A stretch of DNA of 64,000 nucleotides, taken from contig NZ_CP059557.1 of the NCBI RefSeq assembly GCF_022828475.1, positions 3,829,470 to 3,893,469 on the forward strand, given 5' to 3'. The DNA is from Saccharopolyspora gloriosae. Lineage in GTDB: Bacteria; Actinomycetota; Actinomycetes; Mycobacteriales; Pseudonocardiaceae. Below are positions 40,473-49,531 of the stretch, one piece after another. The notes under the pieces were generated by a model. That model was given only the letters and a program-made list of their open reading frames with translations, was not told the origin of the DNA and made no database searches. The position numbers and the translations under genes are program-made. Positions within the stretch are counted from its first letter, which is position 1. The number at the start of each line of letters is the position of its first letter.

Positions 40473-41633
40473 GTGGATTTGAGCTTCACCGCCGACGACA
40501 TCGCGTTTCGCGACGAGGTTCGGACCTGGCTGCGGGAGAACGTTCCCGCCGAGCCGCTGCCGTCGCTGGAGACCGAGCGCGGCTTCGCGGCGCACCGGGA
40601 GTGGGAGCGGACCCTGCACGCCGCCGGGCTGTCGGTGGTGTCCTGGCCGGTCGAGTTCGGCGGACGCAACGCCTCACTGGTGCGGTGGCTGCTGTTCGAG
40701 GAGGAGTACTACGCCGCCGGGGCACCCGGCCGGGTCGGGCAGAACGGCATCTTCCTGCTGGCACCGACGATGTTCGAGCACGGCACGCCCGAACAGCAGC
40801 GGCGGCTGCTGCCACGGATGGCCTCCGGCGAGGACGTCTGGGCGCAGGCGTGGTCCGAGCCGGAGGCGGGCAGCGACCTCGCCGGGATCCGCAGCCGGGC
40901 GCGGCGGGTGCCGGGGGGCTGGCGGCTCTCCGGGCAGAAGACCTGGAGTTCGCGGGCCGCGTTCGCGGACCGGGCGTTCGGGCTGTTCCGCAGCGATCCC
41001 GACGCGCAGCGGCATCGCGGGTTGACGTACTACCTGTTCCCGCTGGACGCGGAAGGGGTCACGGTGCGGCCCATCGGTCGGCTCGACGGCAAGCCCGCGT
41101 TCGCCGAGATCTTCCTCGACGAGGTGTTCGTGCCCGATGCGGACGTGCTCGGCGAGGTGGGCGCGGGCTGGCGGGTCGCGATGAGCACGGCGGGCAGCGA
41201 ACGCGGGCTGTCGCTGCGCAGTCCCGGCCGGTTCCTCGCGGCGGCGCGGCGGCTCGTCGAGTCGTGGAACGCGCGCGGCGGTGATCCGGCGGTGCGGGAT
41301 CGCGTGGTCGACGCGTGGATCGGGGCGCAGGCGTACCGGCTGGCGACCTTCGAAACGGTCACGAAGGTGCTCGACGGAGCTTCGATCGGGCCGGAGGCGA
41401 GCCTGAACAAGGTGTTCTGGTCCGAACTGGACATCAACCTGCACGAGACCGCGCTGGAGCTGCTCGGCCCGGAGGCCGAACTGGCCGCGGACTCCCCCGC
41501 CGCGCCCGACGGCGGAATCTGGGCGGACGGCTACCTGTTCTCCCTGGCCGGGCCGATTTACGCGGGAACCAACGAGATCCAGCGCAACGTCATCGCCGAG
41601 CGCGTGCTCGGCCTGCCGAGGGAGCCCCGATGA
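40473..41633 (+). CDS. fadE31: Acyl-CoA dehydrogenase FadE31
   Basis: 386 residues from GTG at 40473 (GGGAGGG upstream). Landmarks: SWPVEFGGRNASLVRWLLFE, AQAWSEPEAGSDLAGIRSRA, SGQKTWSSRAAFADRAFG and GPIYAGTNEIQRNVIAERVL. Synteny fadE31-fadE32-fadE33 matches Rv3562-Rv3564, genes of the KstR2 regulon used late in ring C/D degradation. It overlaps fadE32 by four bases. Confidence 0.9.
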   Translation: MDLSFTADDIAFRDEVRTWLRENVPAEPLPSLETERGFAAHREWERTLHAAGLSVVSWPVEFGGRNASLVRWLLFEEEYYAAGAPGRVGQNGIFLLAPTMFEHGTPEQQRRLLPRMASGEDVWAQAWSEPEAGSDLAGIRSRARRVPGGWRLSGQKTWSSRAAFADRAFGLFRSDPDAQRHRGLTYYLFPLDAEGVTVRPIGRLDGKPAFAEIFLDEVFVPDADVLGEVGAGWRVAMSTAGSERGLSLRSPGRFLAAARRLVESWNARGGDPAVRDRVVDAWIGAQAYRLATFETVTKVLDGASIGPEASLNKVFWSELDINLHETALELLGPEAELAADSPAAPDGGIWADGYLFSLAGPIYAGTNEIQRNVIAERVLGLPREPR

Positions 41634-42634
41634 AGTTCGCGCGCACCACCGGACAGCTGGACATGGCCGAGGCGCTGCGGGCGCTGCTGGATTCCAGCGG
41701 CGGCGCTGCGGTCGCGCGCAGCTGGGCGGACGGTGATCAGGAACCGTGGCGACGGGTGTGGGACAGGCTCGGCGAGATGGGACTGTGCGGGGTCGCGGTC
41801 CCGCACCGGCACGGCGGGCTGGAGCTGGATTCGGTGGAACTGGCGCTGTGCTTGGAAGAACTCGGCTACGCCGGGTTGCCCGGGCCGTGCCTGGAGTCGA
41901 TCGCGGTCGTTCCCGCGCTGCTGGCGGACACCGACGCCGAGCAGGACTGGCTGCCCGCGCTGGCCGCGGGGCGGGCGGTGGCCACCGCCGCGTTCACCGA
42001 GCACGTTCCGCGCGCCCTGGACGCCGATGCGGCCGCCGTGCTCTTCCGGTGCGACGGCGACTCCGCGGCGGTGGCGCGGAGACCCGATGGGGCGCCGGAA
42101 CGGTCCATCGATCCGACCCGCCGCTTGTGGAAGCTCGACTCCGGCGGAACGACGATCGCCGGTGCGCGGGTGGCAGCGGCGTTCGACGTGGGAGTGCTCG
42201 GGTGTGCGGCCCAGTCGCTCGGGGTCGCGCGGCGGCTGCTGGACACCTCGGTCCGGTACGTCGGCGAGCGGCACCAGTTCGGCAGGCCCGTCGGGGGCTT
42301 CCAGGCGGTCAAGCACCATGTGGCGAACGTGGCGTTGAAGATCGAGTTCGCGCGCCCGCTGCTGTACGGGGCCTGTCTGTCGCTGGATTCCGGCGCCGAG
42401 CACGCTCCGCGCGACGTGTCGGCGGCGAAGCTCGCGGCGGCGGAGGCGGCGCACTTCGCTTCCCGCACCGCACTCCAGGTGCACGGCGCCATCGGCTACA
42501 CCGCCGAGAACGACTTGCAGCTGTGGCTGACGAAGGCGACCGCCTTGCGCTCGGCGTGGGGCACCGCCGCCTGGCACCGGCGGCGAGTCGCCGACGCCCT
42601 CGCCGACGGGTGCACCGCCCCGATCGGCTCGTGA
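41630..42634 (+). CDS. fadE32: Acyl-CoA dehydrogenase subunit FadE32
   Basis: 334 residues, one of two shorter and divergent partners in this trio. MGLCGVAVPHRHGGLELDSV, GERHQFGRPVGGFQAVKHHV and ALQVHGAIGYTAENDLQLWL are recognisable. Such shortened chains usually form heteromers with a full-length FadE; the neighbour FadE31 or FadE33 is the expected partner. ATG overlaps the fadE31 stop. Substrate is probably a ring-opened methyl-oxo-octanedioyl-CoA type ester, by analogy. Confidence 0.88.
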   Translation: MKFARTTGQLDMAEALRALLDSSGGAAVARSWADGDQEPWRRVWDRLGEMGLCGVAVPHRHGGLELDSVELALCLEELGYAGLPGPCLESIAVVPALLADTDAEQDWLPALAAGRAVATAAFTEHVPRALDADAAAVLFRCDGDSAAVARRPDGAPERSIDPTRRLWKLDSGGTTIAGARVAAAFDVGVLGCAAQSLGVARRLLDTSVRYVGERHQFGRPVGGFQAVKHHVANVALKIEFARPLLYGACLSLDSGAEHAPRDVSAAKLAAAEAAHFASRTALQVHGAIGYTAENDLQLWLTKATALRSAWGTAAWHRRRVADALADGCTAPIGS

Positions 42635-42656
42635 AGCGGGATTTCCGGGAGGCATC

Positions 42657-43760
42657 GTGCATTTCGCGTTCACCGAGGAGCAGGAAGATCTGCGGAAGGC
42701 GGTGCGCGCGCTGGTGGACCGCGACGGCGGTCCGCACGTTCCGCCACCGGAGGCACCGGACACCGGGCACAACACCGCGCTGTGGCGGCGGTTGTCCGCG
42801 GAGATCGGTGCCGCCGGGCTGGCCGTTCCTGAGGAGCACGGCGGCAGCGGGGCGAGCCTGGTGGAGAGCTGCCTCGTCGCGGAGGAACTGGGGCGCAGGC
42901 TGGTGGCCGGGCCGTTCCTCGGCAGCGCGGTGGTGAGCGCCGAGGCGGTGCTGGCTTCGGGCGATCCGTTCGCGTGCGCCCGCTTGCTGCCCGGCATCGC
43001 GTCCGGTGAGCGGGTGGTCTCCTTGGCGTGGGCCGAACAGCGAAACTGGTGGAGCACCTCGGACTGCGCGACCGGCGCGGTGCGCGACGGCGAGATCTGG
43101 CTCCTGACCGGGGAGAAGAGCTTCGTGCTGGACGGCGCGCAGGCCGACGCGGTGCTCGTCGTCGCCACCACCGGCAACGGCTTGTCCTTGTTCGAGGCGG
43201 AGGTCCCGGCACCGATCCCCGCCACTGCGCTGGATCCGACGCGCCCGATGGCGCGCTTCGAGTTCTCGGACTCACCTGCCCGGCTGATGGGAGACGAGGG
43301 GTCGGCCGGGCAGGTGCTCGACCGCTGCCTGCGAGCGGCCGCCGTCGCGCTCGCGGCGGAGTGCGTGGGCGCCGCCGACCGGTGGCTCGGCGAGATCGTC
43401 GACTACGTCCAGGTCCGCGAACAGTTCGGCCGCCCGATCGGCTCCTTCCAGGCCGTGAAGCATCGGCTGGCGGACCTGTACGTGGCCGTGGAGTCCGCCC
43501 GCTCGCTGTCGCGGGCGGCGAGCTGGGCGGTCGCCACCCGCGATGAACGGGGCGCGGAGTGGGCGGCGATGGCGAAGTCGTTCTGCTGCGAGACCTACCA
43601 GGACGTCGCCGCCGAAGGCATCCAACTCCACGGCGGAATCGGCATCACCTGGGAGCACGAGGCCCACCTCCACCTCAAACGAGCCCACGGCGCCGCCCAC
43701 CTCTTCGGCACCCCGAGGCGCCACCGCGAGCTGCTGGAATCCCTGCTGTCCCTGCGCTGA
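42657..43760 (+). CDS. fadE33: Acyl-CoA dehydrogenase subunit FadE33
   Basis: 367 residues from GTG at 42657 (GGGAGG upstream), 22 bases after fadE32. [40 protein letters not shown] and IQLHGGIGITWEHEAHLHLK are the family landmarks. It ends the plus-strand HIP cluster and is followed by a family-2 hairpin region that separates it from the convergent mce4 operon. Confidence 0.9.
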   Translation: MHFAFTEEQEDLRKAVRALVDRDGGPHVPPPEAPDTGHNTALWRRLSAEIGAAGLAVPEEHGGSGASLVESCLVAEELGRRLVAGPFLGSAVVSAEAVLASGDPFACARLLPGIASGERVVSLAWAEQRNWWSTSDCATGAVRDGEIWLLTGEKSFVLDGAQADAVLVVATTGNGLSLFEAEVPAPIPATALDPTRPMARFEFSDSPARLMGDEGSAGQVLDRCLRAAAVALAAECVGAADRWLGEIVDYVQVREQFGRPIGSFQAVKHRLADLYVAVESARSLSRAASWAVATRDERGAEWAAMAKSFCCETYQDVAAEGIQLHGGIGITWEHEAHLHLKRAHGAAHLFGTPRRHRELLESLLSLR

Positions 43761-43793
43761 CACCGCCCCCGTTCCCCGGCTCCCGCCGAACCA

Positions 43794-43905
43794 GGTGAAC
43801 GTCCCCTTCGCCCATTCCTGCCGACCGAAGGCGACATTCAGCTCGACGAGCTACTGGACGGCCCGTTCGACCGGTGCGTATCGGTGAAGGAAGCATTCGC
43901 CCAGG
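43794..43905. terminator. Family-2 repeat, copy 3 (degenerate), between fadE33 and mce4F
   Basis: It begins AGGTGAACGTCCCCTTCGCC and ends with a loose inverted match GGTGAAGGAAGCATTCGCC; inside is a small AGCTCGACGAGCT hairpin. The position between two convergent gene ends matches copies 2 and 4. Confidence 0.6.
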
Positions 43906-43935
43906 TGGCTTGCCGCGTACGCGATCCGGGTGCGG

Positions 43936-45111
43936 TCAGCCGCTCGGGGCCAGCGGGAACGGGATCAGTTGCTGCTCCGGGGGGATCGCCGCCGCGTCGG
44001 GGATGGGAGCGCGGGGAACGTTGGCGGAGCCTCGGACGTTCGTCGGACTGCCGGGGGGTTCCTCGCAGCTGATGTCGCGGTTCGCCGGGGCCGGTGTGGT
44101 GTCGCTGCCGGGGCGGCGTTCGGTTCCCTCGTAGCCCTTGTCGCAGGCGAGCGGGTTGAAGAAGTTCAGCACCACGCCCAGATGGCCGCGCCCGTCGCCG
44201 TCTTGAGCGCTGTGACTGGTCGCCGACATCATCGGCATCGCCACCAGCATGTTCTCCAGCGCCGGTCCGCGAACGTCGAGCAGTTGCATGGTGGTCAGCA
44301 GGTTCGCCGTGGTCTTCTCCAGCCCGGTGCGGCTGGTGCGCAGCAGCTCGTCGATCTGCCCGGCCGCCGGTGGGGCCGCGTCGATCAACCGCCGCAGGTC
44401 CGGATCGGAGGTCTTGAACTGGTCGGCGACATCGCGCAATCCCTGGCTGAACGTGGTGATCTGCTCGGCCTGCTGCTGTTGGGTCCGCAGCACCGCGTCG
44501 GAGTTGTCCAGCAGCGCGGTGGTCTGCGGCAGGTTCCGGTCGGCCGCCGCGATCAACGAGCCGGTGGTGTCCAGCATCCGTTGCAGGTGCGGGCCGGTGC
44601 CCTGGAACGCGGTTCCGGACTCGTCGACGACGGTGCGCAACGAATCGAGCGGTACGCTGGAGACGAGCTGGTCGAGGTTGAGCAGCACCGACTCCGGCGA
44701 GGGCGGAATCTCGGTGTGCGCCGCCGGAATCACCGAACCCTCGGCCAGCATCGGCCCGTGATCGTTCGCCGGGCGCAGGTCGATGTACTGCTCCCCGACC
44801 GCCGAACGGTTCGCCACCGCGGCTCGCGCGTCGGCGGGAATGGGCGGGGCGGCCGCGTCGATGTGCAGATCCACCGCCGCACCCTGGTCGGTGAGCCGCA
44901 TGTCGGTGACCCGGCCGACCGCCACGCCCCGATACGTCACCTCGGAGTTGACGAAGACGCCGCCGGAGTCCGGCATCTCCACGGCCACGGAGTACCCGCC
45001 GCCGCCGAACAACCGGTCCAGCCCCGCATAGCGCGCACCGGTGAACCCGATGCCGACGACCGCGATGAGCAGGAACAACCCCAGCCGGATCTTGGTCGGT
45101 CTGCTGAACAT
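43936..45111 (-). CDS. mce4F: Mce4F, MCE-family transporter subunit
   Basis: About 391 residues. One N-terminal membrane anchor (IRLGLFLLIAVVGIGFTGA), then the MlaD/MCE beta domain (YSVAVEMPDSGGVFVNSEVT, YRGVAVGRVTDMRL) and a long helical region with Asn/Gln-rich heptads, ending in a Pro-rich tail. Six such subunits form the envelope-spanning tunnel of the sterol importer. ATG at 45111 shares one base with the expected stop of mce4E (TGATG); GTG at 45114 is also possible. Last gene of the operon. Confidence 0.9.
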   Translation of the reverse strand: MFSRPTKIRLGLFLLIAVVGIGFTGARYAGLDRLFGGGGYSVAVEMPDSGGVFVNSEVTYRGVAVGRVTDMRLTDQGAAVDLHIDAAAPPIPADARAAVANRSAVGEQYIDLRPANDHGPMLAEGSVIPAAHTEIPPSPESVLLNLDQLVSSVPLDSLRTVVDESGTAFQGTGPHLQRMLDTTGSLIAAADRNLPQTTALLDNSDAVLRTQQQQAEQITTFSQGLRDVADQFKTSDPDLRRLIDAAPPAAGQIDELLRTSRTGLEKTTANLLTTMQLLDVRGPALENMLVAMPMMSATSHSAQDGDGRGHLGVVLNFFNPLACDKGYEGTERRPGSDTTPAPANRDISCEEPPGSPTNVRGSANVPRAPIPDAAAIPPEQQLIPFPLAPSG

Positions 45112-46291
45112 CACTGCCCCCGAGAAGGTCGTCGAGCAGTCCGCCGGGCTGATCCCGCGGCGGTGTGGACGGCGTCGGCTCCTGGCCCGGGTCGGGAAGC
45201 CGCGGCGCCCCGGGAAGCTGGGGCGCAGCGGGCGACTCCGGCGCAGCCGCCGGCGGACCGTCCGAGATCAACGGCAGCGGCAGCAGCGGTCCCGAACTGT
45301 TGGCGAGGTTGCCGAGCACGCTGGTCAAGTCCAGGTCCAGATCCACGTCCACGTTCACGAAGTCGCCCTTGAGCGGGACCATCGCGTCCTCCGGGAACGG
45401 ATAGCTGGCCAGGTAACCGATGGACTTCGGCAGGTCCGTGCCCGCCTTGGCCAGCTCGCGCAGCGTCGGTTCCAATTCCCGCAGATCGGCGACCAGATCC
45501 TGACCCGCCGCATCCACGGTGGACACCGCGACTCCGGAGAACCGGTCCAGCGACTGCAACATCCCGACCAGCTGCGTCCGCTGCTGCTCGATCACCCGCA
45601 GCCCCGGGGCGAGCCCGTCGAGCCCGGCGTTGATGTCGTCGGTCTGCGCGCGCAGGTCGGCCGAGAGCCGGTTGAGCCCGTCGAGCGCGCGGGTTATGTC
45701 GTGCTTCTGCGCGTCCAGCCGGGTCACCGCTTCATCCACTCTGGACAGCAGTGAGCGGATTCTGGGCTCGTTGCCGGACAACGCGCGGTCGAGCTCCTCG
45801 ACGATGCCGTTGAGCTGCGCCACCCCACCGCCGTTGAGCAGCAGGGACAGCGCGCCGAGCACCTCCTCGACCTGCGGGTTCCGGTTGGTGCGTTCCAGCG
45901 GGATCACATCGCCGTCGCGCAACCGGCCACGCGCAGCTCCGGCGGCGGGCGGCGCGAGCTCGACGAACTTCTCCCCCAGCAGGCTCGACTGGCGCAGCCG
46001 GGCGTCGGCGTTGCCGGGCAGTTCCACGTCGCCGTTGACCACGAGCGTGACCACGGCGGTCGCGTTGTCCGGGGCGAGCCCGATCCGCCGCACCTTGCCG
46101 ACGGGCACATCGTTGACCTTCACCCCGGCCTGCGGGACCAGGTCCAGCACGTCGGCGAACCGCACGCTCACCTCGTACGGCCGCTCGCCCAGGTCGGCGC
46201 CGCCGGGCAGCGGCGCGTCGTAGAGCGACGAGCCGCACCCGGTGAGCAGCACGGACACCAGCGCGCACGAGGTCACCCGGCTCGGCTTCAT
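45111..46291 (-). CDS. mce4E: Mce4E lipoprotein, apparent frameshift at the 3' end
   Basis: About 393 residues. A lipobox VLLTGC (Cys at about residue 18) marks a lipoprotein like LprN, followed by the MCE domain (YEVSVRFADVLDLVPQAGVK, VNDVPVGKVRRIGL) and helical repeats. The Pro-rich tail reaches DDLLGG and then, as the sequence stands, the frame runs on through mce4F to 43838. At the junction CTCGGGGGCAGTGATG, one more G would give LLGGQ and a TGA overlapping the mce4F ATG, the same TGATG arrangement as mce4D/mce4E. The end given assumes that stop. A one-base indel in the G-run, real or a sequencing error, is the best reading. Confidence 0.85.
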
Positions 46292-47478
46292 CACGGCCCC
46301 CCGGTTCCCGGCATCGTGCCGGTCAGCGGCAACGGCAGCGGCGGCAGCTCGCCGTGGCTCAGGTGGTGCACCGCCTCGCCCGCCGAGGGCAGCGGCAGCG
46401 AACCGTCGAGGACGCCCGCCAGGTCGCCGCACGCCTTCCACAGATCCGGCGGGATCTGCGCGGGCGTGGAGTGCTCCAGCAGCTTGCACACCATCAGCAC
46501 CGGCGGATTCGTCAGCTCGTTGATGTTGGCGCGCACCGCCACCGAACCGGAGGCGGAGTCGTAGGCGTTGACGAAGTTGCTCATCCCCGTCGGCGCGATG
46601 TCGAGCACTTCGCCCAGCGCCTCGCGCTGATCCACCAGCGCCTGGGTGATGCCCGCCAGGTTGTCCACGTTCCCCGCGACCTGCTCCCGGTTGTCCCCGA
46701 TGAAGGTCTCCAGCTCGCCGAGCGCGGTCGCCAGCGAGCTCAGCGACGCGGCGGTCTGCCTGCGTTCGTCGGCCAGGAACCCGGACACGTCGGCGATCCG
46801 GCCGTAGAAGTCCTGCACCTGCGCGTCGTTGGCGGCCAGCGTCGCGGTGAACTCGTTGAGGTTGTCGACCGTGGCGAACAGGTCGCCCTGCGAGTCCGAC
46901 AGCGTCCCGGAGAGCTCGCCGAGCCGCCGGATCGTCTCGTTCAGCTTCGCCCCGTTGCCGTCGAGGTTCGCCGCCGTCGTGTCGAGCAGGCCCGACAGCG
47001 CGCCGTCCTCGTTCGCCCCCTGCGGTCCCAACGCCTGCGAGAGCGCGTTCGCGCTGCGGTAGAGGTCGTCGAGGTCGGCCGGGGTCATCGTGCGGTCCTT
47101 GCCGAGCACCGCACCGGAAGCCAGCTGCGGCCCGGCGGAATACGCGGGCGTGAGCTGCACGTACCGGTCGCTGACCAGGCTCGGCGCGACCATCACCGCC
47201 TTCGCCTGCGCCGGTATCCGCACTCCCCGGTCCACGCTCATCTCGACGCGGACCTGACCGCCCTGTGGCCGCACCGATTCGACGGAGCCGACGTCCACGC
47301 CGAGCACTCGCACCGACGAGTCCGCGTAGAGCCCGACGGCCCGGTCGAAGTAGGCGGTGATGCGGGTGCCGGGATCGCGCAGCACCCACCACAGGCACGC
47401 GCTGAACAGCAGCACCAGCACGCAGCCGAAGGCGAGAAGCGCTGTCGTCGCGGGATGTTTCGCGGTCTGCGTGCTCAT
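46291..47478 (-). CDS. mce4D: Mce4D, MCE-family transporter subunit
   Basis: 395 residues from ATG at 47478. Membrane anchor ALLAFGCVLVLLFSACLWWV, then MCE domain (RITAYFDRAVGLYADSSVRV, LGVDVGSVESVRPQGGQV) and a long coiled region (LNETIRRLGELSGTLSDSQG). The tail has LPPLPLPLTG. It overlaps mce4C by four bases and mce4E by one base (TGATG). Its partners are the other Mce4 chains and YrbE4AB. Confidence 0.92.
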   Translation of the reverse strand: MSTQTAKHPATTALLAFGCVLVLLFSACLWWVLRDPGTRITAYFDRAVGLYADSSVRVLGVDVGSVESVRPQGGQVRVEMSVDRGVRIPAQAKAVMVAPSLVSDRYVQLTPAYSAGPQLASGAVLGKDRTMTPADLDDLYRSANALSQALGPQGANEDGALSGLLDTTAANLDGNGAKLNETIRRLGELSGTLSDSQGDLFATVDNLNEFTATLAANDAQVQDFYGRIADVSGFLADERRQTAASLSSLATALGELETFIGDNREQVAGNVDNLAGITQALVDQREALGEVLDIAPTGMSNFVNAYDSASGSVAVRANINELTNPPVLMVCKLLEHSTPAQIPPDLWKACGDLAGVLDGSLPLPSAGEAVHHLSHGELPPLPLPLTGTMPGTGGP

Positions 47479-48497
47479 GGCCCACCTCGTTGCGGTCTGC
47501 TCAGGTCGCAGCCGTCCGGGTTGATCTGCAGCGGCCCGGCGGAGACGGTCGGCGGCAGCAGCCCGCACAGGTATCCGTCGAACCAGCGCCCGTTGCCGAC
47601 GGTGTTGTTGAAGCCGGTCACGTAGGGCTCCAGCGCCGCGATGGTGGCGGCGATGTTGTCCTGGTTGTGCTGCAACATCGCGGTGACCTGTTCCAGTTCG
47701 CGCAGCGCCGGGTTCAGCCGTGCCTGGTTGTCGGCGATCAGGCCGCGCAACTGACCGGACACCGCTTGGGTTCCGCGCAGCAGCGAGCTGATCGATTCCC
47801 GCCGCTTCTGCAGTTCGGCCAGCAGCAGGTTGCCGTCGCCGATCAGCCGGGCCACCTGCTCGTCGCGGTCGGCGGCGACTTTGCTGACGTCGGCGGCGTT
47901 GTGCAGCAGTTCGGCGAGTTCCTGATCGCGGGAGGCGATGGTGCGCGACAGCGCCGAAAGCCCGTCGACCGCCCCGCCGAGATGTTCCGGACCGCCGCGC
48001 AGGCTTTCCGCGAGCACCTCGAAGCTGCGGCCAAGCTGATCGCTGTCGACCTGTTCGGTCGTGCGGGTGAGCTGGTCCAGGGCGTCGGGGATGTCGAACG
48101 GGACCTCGGTGCGCGACGCCGGAATGGTCTCGTCCGGGTCCTGCTCACCGCGTCCGTCCGGCCGCAGCGCGAGGTTCTTCGCCCCGAGCAGTGTCTTGAT
48201 CTGGATCGACACCCGGCTGCGGTCGCCCACTCGCGCGTCCTCGACCCGGAAGTGCACGAGCACCCGATCGCCGTCGAGGCGCACGTCGGTGACCTCGCCG
48301 ACCCGCACCCCGGCGACCTCCACGTCGTCGCCCGCGGCGAGACCGGCGGACTCGGTGAACCGCGCCGAATAGGTCGTTCCGCCGCTGATCAGCGGCAGGT
48401 CGTTGGCGAAGAACGCCAGCAGCGTCACGGCGGTCAGCAACCCGAGGGCGACCATCCCCACGGTCGCCTGGTCCCGGTCGCGCAGTGCGGTGGTCAT
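47475..48497 (-). CDS. mce4C: Mce4C, MCE-family transporter subunit
   Basis: 340 residues. ATG at 48497 overlaps the mce4B stop; a GTG at 48506 is also in frame. Anchor GMVALGLLTAVTLLAFFAND, MCE domain YSARFTESAGLAAGDDVEVA and GVRVGEVTDVRLDGDRVLV. The C-terminal segment FDGYLCGLLPPTV carries the conserved Cys found near the end of MceB/C proteins. Secreted-side location expected. Confidence 0.92.
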   Translation of the reverse strand: MTTALRDRDQATVGMVALGLLTAVTLLAFFANDLPLISGGTTYSARFTESAGLAAGDDVEVAGVRVGEVTDVRLDGDRVLVHFRVEDARVGDRSRVSIQIKTLLGAKNLALRPDGRGEQDPDETIPASRTEVPFDIPDALDQLTRTTEQVDSDQLGRSFEVLAESLRGGPEHLGGAVDGLSALSRTIASRDQELAELLHNAADVSKVAADRDEQVARLIGDGNLLLAELQKRRESISSLLRGTQAVSGQLRGLIADNQARLNPALRELEQVTAMLQHNQDNIAATIAALEPYVTGFNNTVGNGRWFDGYLCGLLPPTVSAGPLQINPDGCDLSRPQRGGP

Positions 48498-49531
48498 GGC
48501 TGACACCTCGCGGGCATCTCGGTCGGCGGCAGCGGCAGCACCTGGGCTTGGACGTCAAGACCCGAGATGCCCACCCGCCCGGTCAGGCGGCAGAGGTAGA
48601 AGTTGAACCAGCTCCCGTAGCTCACCGTCCGGGTCAGCGAATCGAGCCGTCCCGGGAGGGTCTGCAGGTCGTGCTCCAGTTGCGGCAGCCCGGCGTTGAG
48701 GTTCGCCGACAGGTCGCCCAGCGCCGCCACGTCCTCCCGCAGCGGCGGCCGCGCCTCCTGCAACAGCCCGGAGGTGGTGTGGGTGAGGTCGTCGAGGGCC
48801 GTGACCGCGTCACCGATCGGTTCGCGCTGCTCGGCGAATCCGCTGACCAGGCGCTGCAACGCGTCGATGAGCTCGGCCAGTTGCGGGCCGCGGGCGCCGA
48901 CCTGGCCGAGCACCGCGTTGAGGTTGCTGATGACCTGCCCGATCACCTGGTCCTTCTCGGCGAGCGTGGAGGTCAGCGACGCGGTGTGCGCCAAGATGCT
49001 CTCGACGGTGCCGCCTTCACCTTGCAGCACTTGGATCAGCTGGCCGGACAGCTTGTTCACGTCGCCCGGTTCGAGTGCGCGCAGCAGCGGCTGGAAGCCG
49101 TTGAACAGCGCGGTCAGGTTCAGCGCGGGCCGGGTCTGCTCCACCGGCAACGTGGCCCCGTCGGCCAATTCCGGTTCGCCCGGCGACATCGCTGCGTCCA
49201 GGGCGAGGTAGCGCTGCCCGGCGAGGTTGCGGTACTTGACGGTGGCGATCGTGTCGGCGGGCAGCGTGCGCCCGGAGTCGATCTTGAAGTGCGCCAGCGC
49301 CCTGGAGCCGTCGACGACCTCCAGCGAGCTCACCTCGCCGACGCGCACCCCCGCGATGCGGACCTCGTCGCCCTCCCCGAGGCCCGAGGCGTCGTCGAAC
49401 TTCGCGGAGTACCCGGCGGTCGAGCCGACCTCGGAGGCCGCGATGGTCATCGCCAGCAACGCCGTGAGCAGCACCGTGACGAGGGTGAACAACGACAGCT
49501 TGGTCAGTGGCGCGGCGAGTCCCCTTCTCAT
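48494..49531 (-). CDS. mce4B: Mce4B, MCE-family transporter subunit
   Basis: 345 residues. Anchor LTKLSLFTLVTVLLTALLAM, MCE domain YSAKFDDASGLGEGDEVRIA and GVRVGEVSSLEVVDG, then YRNLAGQRYLALD, the pattern expected of MceB. The helical part includes TRTVSYGSWFNFYLCRLTG with the conserved Cys. ATGA overlap with mce4A. Confidence 0.92.
   Translation of the reverse strand: MRRGLAAPLTKLSLFTLVTVLLTALLAMTIAASEVGSTAGYSAKFDDASGLGEGDEVRIAGVRVGEVSSLEVVDGSRALAHFKIDSGRTLPADTIATVKYRNLAGQRYLALDAAMSPGEPELADGATLPVEQTRPALNLTALFNGFQPLLRALEPGDVNKLSGQLIQVLQGEGGTVESILAHTASLTSTLAEKDQVIGQVISNLNAVLGQVGARGPQLAELIDALQRLVSGFAEQREPIGDAVTALDDLTHTTSGLLQEARPPLREDVAALGDLSANLNAGLPQLEHDLQTLPGRLDSLTRTVSYGSWFNFYLCRLTGRVGISGLDVQAQVLPLPPTEMPARCQP

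Noticed and set aside
43838-47485. 1215-codon frame spanning mce4D, mce4E and mce4F
   Set aside because: It is mce4E plus off-frame readings of its neighbours; only the mce4E part has a coherent protein, and the run-on is explained by the suspected indel.
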